Below are positions 46,951 to 54,628 of a DNA stretch of 64,000 bases, piece by piece. A program made the position numbers and the translations under genes. The notes under the pieces were generated by a model that did not search any database, had not been told where the DNA came from, and worked only from the letters and a program-made list of their open reading frames with translations. The stretch is from Perspicuibacillus lycopersici. GTDB lineage: Bacteria > Bacillota > Bacilli > Bacillales > Caldibacillaceae. Location: positions 265,795-329,794 of the forward strand of contig NZ_JAOUSF010000005.1 in assembly GCF_025660475.1 (NCBI RefSeq). The letters run 5' to 3'. Every line of letters begins with the position of its first letter. Position 1 is the stretch's first letter.

Positions 46951-48024
46951 ATGGAAGATTTACTGAAAGATTTTTTAGCAGCTATAAGTGTAGTACTGAA
47001 CGGTTTACCACAAGGATTACTCGCATTATCGTTCGGGTTTGCATCCGTACCAACCGCTCTCGCATTTATTGTTGGCGCATTGGGTAATGCCTTTACAAGC
47101 AATGTTGCCGTTATCTCCTTTCAAGCGGAGACAATTAGTGTAGCAGGAACAATGGGAAAAAATATGCGTGAACGTTTGTCGATGATTTTCTTTGGAGCGC
47201 TCCTATTAGTAGTTATCAGCTGTTTCGGTTTAATGGAACAAATTGTTTCATGGATTGGACCAGTTATTACGAACGGGATGATGGCTGGGGTAGGTTTCAT
47301 GTTGGCGAGGATTGCCTGGGATATGGCAAAGAAAGATCGACTCGTTGGAATCACTTCTTTTATTAGTGCCTTGATTGTTTATGTTGCGACACAAGATTTA
47401 GTTTATACGATTACGATTTCTGTCGTTCTTTCTAGTATTGTTTATTACTTTACGAAAAAAGATGATGAATCAGTTGTAAAAAATATGGTAGAAGATAAAT
47501 TTACATTGCAAAAATTTATCATTAATCCGACAGTTATTCGCGGAGCCCTTGCGCTTGTTTGTTTAAATATCGGGGCAAATATTGCGTTCGGTTCCATCAA
47601 TGCAGGAATTGCTGGAGAAGATGTAAACATTGACACATTAACGATTATTAGTAGTTTAGCAGATATGGCTTCATCCTTATTCGGAGGAGGTCCTGTGGAA
47701 GTAATCATCTCGGCAACTGCTAGTGCACCACACGCTGTATGGGCAGGTGTCATTATGATGGTGATTATGGCAGCAATACTACTTCTTAAGCTTTTACCGA
47801 AGATTGGAAAATTCGTTCCAAGTGCATCGATTGCAGGGTTTTTATTTGTATTAGGTGCTATCGTAACCTTACCTGGGAATGCGACGACCGCTTTAACTGC
47901 GGAAGGTGCAGGTTCTCCGATTATTGCAGGCGTCACAATGATTGTAACTGCCATTTCGGATCCGTTCTTTGGATTACTAGCTGGTGTGATTATGGAATTT
48001 TTATTAGGATTATTTGGCATTTAA
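46951..48024 (+). CDS. NCS2-type purine permease, short form
   Basis: This 357-residue protein has about ten to twelve helices and the GAL.NAF.S, GPVITNGMMAGVGFMLARIAW and GGGPVEVIISATA segments of NCS2 nucleobase transporters. It is shorter than PbuX. GGAGAAGAAGG precedes the ATG. Guanine riboswitch control and the phosphoribosyltransferase 30 bases downstream support purine uptake. Confidence 0.85.
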   Translation: MEDLLKDFLAAISVVLNGLPQGLLALSFGFASVPTALAFIVGALGNAFTSNVAVISFQAETISVAGTMGKNMRERLSMIFFGALLLVVISCFGLMEQIVSWIGPVITNGMMAGVGFMLARIAWDMAKKDRLVGITSFISALIVYVATQDLVYTITISVVLSSIVYYFTKKDDESVVKNMVEDKFTLQKFIINPTVIRGALALVCLNIGANIAFGSINAGIAGEDVNIDTLTIISSLADMASSLFGGGPVEVIISATASAPHAVWAGVIMMVIMAAILLLKLLPKIGKFVPSASIAGFLFVLGAIVTLPGNATTALTAEGAGSPIIAGVTMIVTAISDPFFGLLAGVIMEFLLGLFGI

Positions 48025-48054
48025 TTTTTCATAAAAAAATGAGGTGTACATTTG

Positions 48055-48597
48055 ATGAATACATATAAATTACAGGTTGCAGGTGTCATACGCGAATTAC
48101 CGATTATTCCGATTGCCGAAAATCTTAAAATTGCTAGTTTCGTATTATTAGGAGACACAGAAATGGTAACGGCCACTGCCCCACTTTTAGCAGAAAAATT
48201 ACCTGCTGTGGATATTCTTGTTACAGCGGAAGCAAAAGGCATTCCATTAATATACGAGCTTGCAAAAGAACGAAATATGCCTCATTATGTTGTTGCTAGA
48301 AAAAGCGTCAAACCATATATGGACAATCCATTAATCAATGAGGTCGTTTCGATCACTACACAGAAGGAGCAATTACTTTGCTTAGATCAGAAGGATGCAC
48401 AGCTATTAGCTGGTAAACGAGTAGCAATAATTGATGATGTGATTAGTACTGGGGAATCCATTCGTGCATTAGAGGAACTGGTAACAAAAGCTGGCGGAAC
48501 AGTAGTTGCAAAGGCGGCTATTCTTGCCGAAGGAGATGCTACCGAACGTAGTGATATTATTTATTTAGAAAAATTACCGATATTTACCGAATTATAA
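48055..48597 (+). CDS. purine phosphoribosyltransferase (APRT-like)
   Basis: ATG at 48055 is preferred over TTG at 48052 because GAGGTG lies 8-13 bases upstream. The 180-residue protein has the PRPP-binding motif VAIIDDVISTGES (about 122-134) and the TAEAKGIPL loop of APRT-type enzymes. It likely converts a purine base, probably adenine, guanine or xanthine, to its nucleotide. It is cotranscribed with the NCS2 permease. Confidence 0.88.
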   Translation: MNTYKLQVAGVIRELPIIPIAENLKIASFVLLGDTEMVTATAPLLAEKLPAVDILVTAEAKGIPLIYELAKERNMPHYVVARKSVKPYMDNPLINEVVSITTQKEQLLCLDQKDAQLLAGKRVAIIDDVISTGESIRALEELVTKAGGTVVAKAAILAEGDATERSDIIYLEKLPIFTEL

Positions 48598-48629
48598 TTT
48601 ATCTCTTAAAATATGAAAAAATAACAGGT

Positions 48630-48680
48630 AAACTCTCATGCCATTGGTTAAAGCATACCACCGGTTTGAGAGTTTTTTTC
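48630..48680 (+). terminator. terminator of the purine operon
   Basis: AAACTCTCA/TTGAGAGTTT stem with seven T after it. The loop is structured. Confidence 0.82.
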
Positions 48681-48805
48681 TTTATTACTTTTTTTTACAA
48701 TCATTTGAAATTATTTCACGAAATTAATATTGAAAGGAAAACTGATTGTGATAATATATATAGTTGTTTTGTAACTTTTTTAAAGAAAATGAGGGAAAAT
48801 TTCAT

Positions 48806-49660
48806 ATGGAAATGACCGCTACAGCTAAGAAAGACTCTTCAGTTCTACTAGATATACCTTTCATGATACTTGGTACATTCATGTCTGCATTTGGACTCAA
48901 TATGCTGACGATACCAGCGGGAATGTTATCTGGAGGATTAACAGGAATCTCACAAATTATTAATCATTTCTTTCCAGTAAATGTTGCTTTTTTCTATTTT
49001 GTATTAAATATACCTCTACTTATTTTAGGATTTATTCATTTAGGAAAAAAATTTAGTGCCTACACGATTTTTTCAACAGTATTAGTATCAATATTTCTTT
49101 ATGTGCTTCCGATCCAACATTTTTGGACAGATAATATTTTACTCTCGGCAATCTTTGGTGGAGTATTCAACGCATTAGGCTGTGGACTTGTCCTTCGGAG
49201 AGGTGGATCACAAGGTGGTCTTGATATTTTATCAAGAGTCATCTCAAAATATAAAAATATTACGGTCGGAAAATCCAATTTAATTATAAATGGTATTATC
49301 GTTGTCATTTCTGGGTTTATTTACGGTAGTGAAATAGCATTATATACGATTGTGTATTTATTTGTGAATATGAAAACCTATAATATTATTTTAAATCATG
49401 TAGATCGTATCTCCTTACTGATTGTCACGGAAAAAGGGGAAGCTGTTAGTAATGCAATTACCCATGAAATGCACCGTGGGACTACGATTTGGAATGCAAG
49501 TGGAGGCTATACACATCATGAAAAATCGGTTTTATATTGTGTGATTATGAAGGGTGAAATGCATCAATTTAAGAAGATTGTAAAGTCAGTAGATCCTAGT
49601 TCCTTTGTGAGTATTATATCGACACAGAATGTTATTGGGAGATTTCATCAAATTTGGTAA
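48806..49660 (+). CDS. YitT family membrane protein (DUF2179)
   Basis: I choose the ATG at 48806 (GAGGG upstream); the frame to 48764 starts in the leader. The 284-residue protein has five or six helices (residues 15-165) with AGMLSGGLTGISQII and GLVLRRGGSQGGLDIL. A cytoplasmic DUF2179 domain follows (about 200-280, GAVSN.IT..M.RGTT.W...GGYT). The role is unknown. Confidence 0.9.
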   Translation: MEMTATAKKDSSVLLDIPFMILGTFMSAFGLNMLTIPAGMLSGGLTGISQIINHFFPVNVAFFYFVLNIPLLILGFIHLGKKFSAYTIFSTVLVSIFLYVLPIQHFWTDNILLSAIFGGVFNALGCGLVLRRGGSQGGLDILSRVISKYKNITVGKSNLIINGIIVVISGFIYGSEIALYTIVYLFVNMKTYNIILNHVDRISLLIVTEKGEAVSNAITHEMHRGTTIWNASGGYTHHEKSVLYCVIMKGEMHQFKKIVKSVDPSSFVSIISTQNVIGRFHQIW

Positions 49661-49670
49661 ATCAACGAAT

Positions 49671-49709
49671 AGAAGCTGTCGAAAAATATATTTTTCGACA
49701 GCTTCTTTT
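49671..49709. terminator. bidirectional terminator
   Basis: AGAAGCTGTCGAAAAA and complement, perfect 16-bp arms, T-rich after. Confidence 0.88.
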
Positions 49710-49731
49710 ATCCCCACCCTACTCCATTAAT

Positions 49732-50199
49732 TTAAAAAGTTGTCTCTAATAATTTTGTCATAAAAAAACTATTTGGATCTTCTTTATAATTGGCAAAAGG
49801 CGGACAGTATTGAAATCCAAAGCTTTCATAAAGTTTTCTTGCTGGCTCAAAGGCTGCCATTGAACCAGTTTCTAAACTTATTCGTTGATAGCCACGTCGT
49901 TTCGCTTCCTCTAATAGATGGGAAAGTATTTGCTTTGCCACCCCTTTTCGAAGATGGGTAATAGCCGTTCGCATCGATTTTATCTCACCGTGTGCCGGGT
50001 CAAGCTCTTTTAATGCTCCACATCCAAGCAATTCCTCATTCTCCCAGGCACAATAAAATGTTATATCGGAACCTTTCAATGCTTCCAAACCAAGAGCATG
50101 AATACTTTCTGGTGGAGAATGTTGTTTCATTCCACGAAGATGCTCATCAATTAAAATTTTCACTTCTGCTCGCTCTAAATTATCGATCTTAATCTCCAT
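49732..50199 (-). CDS. GNAT family N-acetyltransferase, YsnE-like
   Basis: This 155-residue acetyltransferase has GEIKSMRTAITHLRKGVAKQIL (motif A region) and ETGSMAAFEPARKLYESFGF, as in YsnE. ATG at 50199 is preceded by AAGGGGAAATGT. The substrate is unknown; YsnE has been linked to indole acetate synthesis. Confidence 0.85.
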   Translation of the reverse strand: MEIKIDNLERAEVKILIDEHLRGMKQHSPPESIHALGLEALKGSDITFYCAWENEELLGCGALKELDPAHGEIKSMRTAITHLRKGVAKQILSHLLEEAKRRGYQRISLETGSMAAFEPARKLYESFGFQYCPPFANYKEDPNSFFMTKLLETTF

Positions 50200-50396
50200 A
50201 CATTTCCCCTTTTACATTTAAATCAGGCGATTTATTAAATGTTATAATTATACAATATTTTTAAATATAAAATAGTGAACATTTAGAAAAAATTACATAT
50301 CTCTTTTTATTAACGAAGAATAAAATAGTACTACAGGTAAAAAGTAATAAATAGTGTTAACCTTTAACACTATTATTCCATGTGGAGGGATTTACT
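50200..50396. other. AT-rich region with perfect palindrome
   Basis: AATAGTGTTAA-CCT-TTAACACTATT at 50350-50374 is a perfect 11-bp inverted repeat just before a small ORF. It may be an operator. No gene seen; the next stretch is the small ORF. Confidence 0.5.
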
Positions 50397-50516
50397 TTGA
50401 AAACTCTTTTCCGCTTAATTTCCAAAATAAATATTTTGTTGATGAAGCTGGCATTTGCCATAAGCTACAGAACTGCATGGATACAGACTATCCTACGAAT
50501 GCCAGCCGTATCTTAA
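50397..50516 (+). CDS. 39-residue hydrophobic basic peptide, tentative
   Basis: TTG at 50397 follows GGAGGG by seven bases. The frame encodes 39 residues with an amphipathic or membrane-like pattern (KTLFRLISKINILLMKLAF then ISYRTAWIQTILRMPAVS). A palindrome lies upstream and a terminator downstream, as for a small regulated gene. It is unrecognised and only moderately supported. Confidence 0.35.
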   Translation: MKTLFRLISKINILLMKLAFAISYRTAWIQTILRMPAVS

Positions 50517-50566
50517 GCAAAAAGGGTCTTACACAAGTCACATAATCTTATTCACATTGGATGAAG

Positions 50567-50600
50567 AAAAAGGTAAGCATACGGTGTGCTTATCTTTTTC
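50567..50600 (+). terminator. terminator after the small ORF
   Basis: AAAAAGGTAAGCA/TGCTTATCTTTTT stem with T-run. Confidence 0.75.
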
Positions 50601-50855
50601 TGTTTTATAAGTTGTTATGCCATTCTGCTTTAATTTTCAAACCACATGCCCCCTTTTGTTCCCATACTTACGTTCGAGCATCTTTTATTGCATTTTTCGA
50701 TTGAAGCGTTATAATGGACTATGCTAAAAAAATCGTTTTATTTTTTTTTGCCATTTTACTATTATCATATTCTATAGGTAATTCCAAAAAATAGTGAAGC
50801 AGTTATATGCTTGTGATTGGAATTCCAAAGAGTTTACAACGAGAGGAAGATATGA

Positions 50856-51770
50856 ATGGAAAAGCTTTCGAAATCGAAAGCAATCATGAGCATTGCATTA
50901 GTAGTCCTTGTATGGGGTTTAGTTTGGCCAATTTATAAAGTGGCTATCGAATATACACCTCCTTTATTATTTGCTGGAATGCGGACATTGTTGGGAGGCA
51001 TTTTATTATCCATTTTTCTCTTTCCAAAGTGGAAGGAAATTCAATGGAAAAAAACATGGCCAGTCTATGTTATTTCATCTTTTTTCAATATCATTATTTT
51101 TAATGGTGTGCAAACGATCGGTTTACAATATTTACCGTCGGGCTTATTTTCTGTAATCGTTTATTTACAGCCAGTACTAGTTGTGCTACTTGCATGGTTA
51201 TGGCTAAAGGAATCTTTAACATTCATGAAAATAATTGGAATGTTAATCGGATTTATCGGTGTCGTTATTGTTAGTTTTGATGGAATTTCAGGTTCGATTT
51301 CATTTCTTGGGATTACATTAGCTTTAATAACTGGTATCGGTTGGGCGATAGGTGTCGTCTATGTGAAGAAAACAAGTGGACTAGTGAATGGACTATGGCT
51401 AGTTGCACTACAAAATATTGTAGGTGGCGTCTTATTAACCGCTTCTGGAATGGTCGTAGAAGATTTTTCAGAAATCACTTGGAATATGCCATATGTATTC
51501 TCCCTACTATACGGAAGTATTTTAGGTGTAACAGTTGCTACAGCACTCTACTACAAGCTAATGAGTTCTGGTGAGTCCAGTAAAGTTAGTTCCTTTACTT
51601 TCTTAGTCCCATTAATTGCGGTATTAATTGGAACACTATTTTTACATGAACCATTTACAATTAACTTGTTCGCAGGAATGATACTTATTCTATTCAGTAT
51701 TTATTTAATTAACCGCAAACAATTGAAAAAAGCACCAATGCAGCCATTAGATAAAGTAGGAAATTTCTAA
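50856..51770 (+). CDS. DMT/EamA family transporter
   Basis: This 304-residue protein has ten helices in two EamA repeats (about 8-140 and 150-285; WGLVWPIYKVAIEYTPP, then WAIGVVYVKK). AGGAAG precedes the ATG. Such carriers export amino acids or metabolites; the substrate is not identifiable. Monocistronic. Confidence 0.9.
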   Translation: MEKLSKSKAIMSIALVVLVWGLVWPIYKVAIEYTPPLLFAGMRTLLGGILLSIFLFPKWKEIQWKKTWPVYVISSFFNIIIFNGVQTIGLQYLPSGLFSVIVYLQPVLVVLLAWLWLKESLTFMKIIGMLIGFIGVVIVSFDGISGSISFLGITLALITGIGWAIGVVYVKKTSGLVNGLWLVALQNIVGGVLLTASGMVVEDFSEITWNMPYVFSLLYGSILGVTVATALYYKLMSSGESSKVSSFTFLVPLIAVLIGTLFLHEPFTINLFAGMILILFSIYLINRKQLKKAPMQPLDKVGNF

Positions 51771-51778
51771 TTGAGAAA

Positions 51779-51816
51779 AAGGGACTAGCTATATTAAAAT
51801 GTATTACTAGTCCCTT
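51779..51816. terminator. bidirectional terminator
   Basis: AAGGGACTAG/CTAGTCCCTT stem between converging EamA and symporter genes. Confidence 0.8.
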
Positions 51817-51846
51817 ATTCATATATTTTATTCCCCTATTCCATAG

Positions 51847-53319
51847 TTAAGATGCTTCTTCCTCATCTCCGCTGTAACCATTTTCCCAATAATCGGCATT
51901 TTTTACGCCTAACTTACTAGAATTATAGCGCGGATCGAGTCCCTTCTTCTTTTGGATTTCATAATCCTTCAATGCTTGGATTGCAGGTTTATAGAGGAAA
52001 ACGATCGCAATTAAATTCAGCCACACCATTAATCCAAGACCAATATCTCCAAACGTCCATGCTAGTTTTGCTTCTCGAATGGCACCAAACATAGTCGATG
52101 CTAACAAAACAATTTTTAAAACAAACATTATAACCTTTTTATTCCTGTTTCCTAATAAATACACAACATTGACCTCCGAGATGTAATAGTAGGCCATAAT
52201 TGTGGTGAATGCAAAGAAAAATAGTGATATTGCGACAAAAGGCGAGCCAAAACCGGATAAATTAGCGTCAATCGCCGTCTGCGTATAATTAGGTCCTACC
52301 TCTACCTGCTGTCCAATATTATCGACTAAAAGGGTTTCCCCATCAGCAGCATAAACATTAAAGGAGCCGGTAAAAATAATCATAAAAGCAGTTGCTGAGC
52401 AGACGAGCAGTGTATCAATATAGATGGAAAAGCTTTGTACTAATCCTTGTTTAGCTGGATGGGAAACCTCTGCTGCTGATGCTGCATGTGGACCAGTTCC
52501 TTGGCCAGCTTCATTGGAATAGATTCCCCGCTGTACTCCCCAAGAAATTGCACTCCCAATTATTCCACCAAATACTTGATTCATGCCAAATGCACTAGAA
52601 AAGATAAGCTGAAATACTGCAGGAACTTTTTCGATATTCATGACAATAATGATCAGTGCTACTAATATGTAACCAAGTGCCATAAAAGGAACAATCAATT
52701 GTGCCGTATTTGCAATCCGCTTTAAGCCACCAAAAATAATAAAAGCTAAACAAAGAATAATAAGAATACCTGTAATCCACTTATTTAACGAAAATGCTTG
52801 CTGAAAGCTAGAAGCAATCGCATTTGACTGTACGCCGGGCATTAGAATCGCCATTGCAATCAATGCTGCGACGGCAAAGATTATCCCATACCACCGATAC
52901 CCGAGTCCTTTTTCAATATAGTAGGCAGGACCACCACGATATTCTCCGTCTTGCTTTGTTTTGTAAATTTGTCCTAATGTGGACTCTACGAAAGAGGTAG
53001 CTGCTCCAAAAAATGCAATTAACCACATCCAAAACACGGCACCTGGTCCACCATAGGCTATAGCTGTTGCTACCCCAGCAATATTTCCTGTACCTACCCT
53101 ACCAGATAAAGCAACCGACAATGCTTGAAACGAAGAAACTCCTGCCTTTGAGCTTTTTCCTTTAAACATTTGTACAACCATGTCCTTAATTAGCCTTACT
53201 TGGACAAATCGAGTCATAATGGAAAATATGACACCAACCACAATGATGAAAACAATCAATACCGGACTCCATAACACATTATAAACGGAATTTGCGATGT
53301 TACTAATCCACTCAGTCAC
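51847..53319 (-). CDS. alanine/glycine:cation symporter, second copy
   Basis: This 490-residue AGCS transporter starts at GTG 53319 with GGAGGGG upstream. It has the motifs GRVGTGNIAGVATAIAYGG, RGGPAYYIEKGL and SNEAGQGTGPHAAS. It is related to but not a recent duplicate of the protein at 21900: it has an extra extracytoplasmic loop near residues 315-345. Confidence 0.93.
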   Translation of the reverse strand: MTEWISNIANSVYNVLWSPVLIVFIIVVGVIFSIMTRFVQVRLIKDMVVQMFKGKSSKAGVSSFQALSVALSGRVGTGNIAGVATAIAYGGPGAVFWMWLIAFFGAATSFVESTLGQIYKTKQDGEYRGGPAYYIEKGLGYRWYGIIFAVAALIAMAILMPGVQSNAIASSFQQAFSLNKWITGILIILCLAFIIFGGLKRIANTAQLIVPFMALGYILVALIIIVMNIEKVPAVFQLIFSSAFGMNQVFGGIIGSAISWGVQRGIYSNEAGQGTGPHAASAAEVSHPAKQGLVQSFSIYIDTLLVCSATAFMIIFTGSFNVYAADGETLLVDNIGQQVEVGPNYTQTAIDANLSGFGSPFVAISLFFFAFTTIMAYYYISEVNVVYLLGNRNKKVIMFVLKIVLLASTMFGAIREAKLAWTFGDIGLGLMVWLNLIAIVFLYKPAIQALKDYEIQKKKGLDPRYNSSKLGVKNADYWENGYSGDEEEAS

Positions 53320-53562
53320 ATTGTCCCCTCCATTTTCGCAATATTTTATACAACTCGTTTCAAATAGTAATTATAGATTATTCTGTATAATCAAACAATA
53401 AACAAACCAAAATTTCCTACGAATTACCTATTACCAATAAATACATCTGTTTTTTGCTAGAATGAGCTTCATCTAAAAATGATAACAACATATTTTTTTC
53501 CATTATTGGACATATTACATAATACAAATTACATATAGGACAAACTTTTAGGAGGAAGCATC

Positions 53563-54570
53563 ATGAATGACAGTCCGAGTCATAATCAAATGCCTAGCAC
53601 CGAAATGGGAAAATTATGGGCTACTTATATGGGGAACTCGATGGCAATCCAAGTGTTAAACTACTATCAAAACCATTGTGAAGACCCAGAAATCAAAAAC
53701 GTCCTTGCAGATGCATTGAAATTATGCCATTTCATCATTGAAAGTATTACTGATTTTTACCAACAGGATCATTTTCCAATCCCGTTCGGATTTAATGAAA
53801 AAGACGTAAATTTAACTGCACCAAGATTGTTTTCTGATGAATTTTATCTGCATTATTTAAAATATACGAGTAAAGCAGGTATGAATTTATATTCCATTGC
53901 TATTCCACTTATGGTCCGTGAACATATTCGAGAATTTTTTATCAAAGTATTAGCGGACACTGTTAAACTAGTAACAAAAGTAAATGAGCTATTACATTCT
54001 AAAGGATATTTATTCCTGCCCCCTTCCTTACCTGTCCCAGACAAAAGGAAGAATGTAGAAGGTCAAAGCTTTTTAAATGGCTTCTTTGGAAAAGTTCGAA
54101 CTCTTCATGCTCTTGAGGTAACACATCTTTACGATAATATTGAAAATAATGTTACGAGTAAAGCATTGTTATTAGGATTTAGCCAAGTGGCAAAAAACGA
54201 CAAAGTTAAAAAGTTTCTCATTCGCGGGAAGGAATTAACCACTAAACACATTGAATTATGTTCCGGGCAGCTACATAAAGACGATTTACTCGCGCCTTCC
54301 TTTTTGGATGAGCTTGTTCATATTACAACCGTTGCTCCGTTTTCCGACAAGCTGATGCTATGGCATAAAATTGATATGTTTACAATGAAAATCAGGTCCT
54401 ATGCCAATGCATTGTCCCTTAATGGAAGACGTGATATTTCTGCTCTGTATTTACGATTGTTAAAGGATATTGGCTTATATGTAGAAGATGGGGCAAATAT
54501 TATGATAGGACAAGGTTGGATGGAACAAATACCACTCGCAATTGACCGAACTAATTTACACAAAAATTAA
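53563..54570 (+). CDS. DUF3231 family protein
   Basis: This 335-residue protein consists of two related halves of four-helix type (about 10-165 and 180-330; LWATYMGNSMAIQVLNYYQN and HALEVTHLYDNI with matched positions). It is typical of Bacillales DUF3231 proteins, which include spore coat-like members. AGGAGGAAGC precedes the ATG. Function unknown. Confidence 0.85.
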   Translation: MNDSPSHNQMPSTEMGKLWATYMGNSMAIQVLNYYQNHCEDPEIKNVLADALKLCHFIIESITDFYQQDHFPIPFGFNEKDVNLTAPRLFSDEFYLHYLKYTSKAGMNLYSIAIPLMVREHIREFFIKVLADTVKLVTKVNELLHSKGYLFLPPSLPVPDKRKNVEGQSFLNGFFGKVRTLHALEVTHLYDNIENNVTSKALLLGFSQVAKNDKVKKFLIRGKELTTKHIELCSGQLHKDDLLAPSFLDELVHITTVAPFSDKLMLWHKIDMFTMKIRSYANALSLNGRRDISALYLRLLKDIGLYVEDGANIMIGQGWMEQIPLAIDRTNLHKN

Positions 54571-54575
54571 CTAAT

Positions 54576-54619
54576 GGGATTGTCCGCTCACAAAACCTAA
54601 ATCAGTCGTGGACAATCCC
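54576..54619. terminator. bidirectional terminator
   Basis: GGGATTGTCC/GGACAATCCC, 10-bp arms with a 24-base loop, between converging DUF3231 and helicase genes. Confidence 0.75.
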
Positions 54620-54628
54620 ATCGTTATT

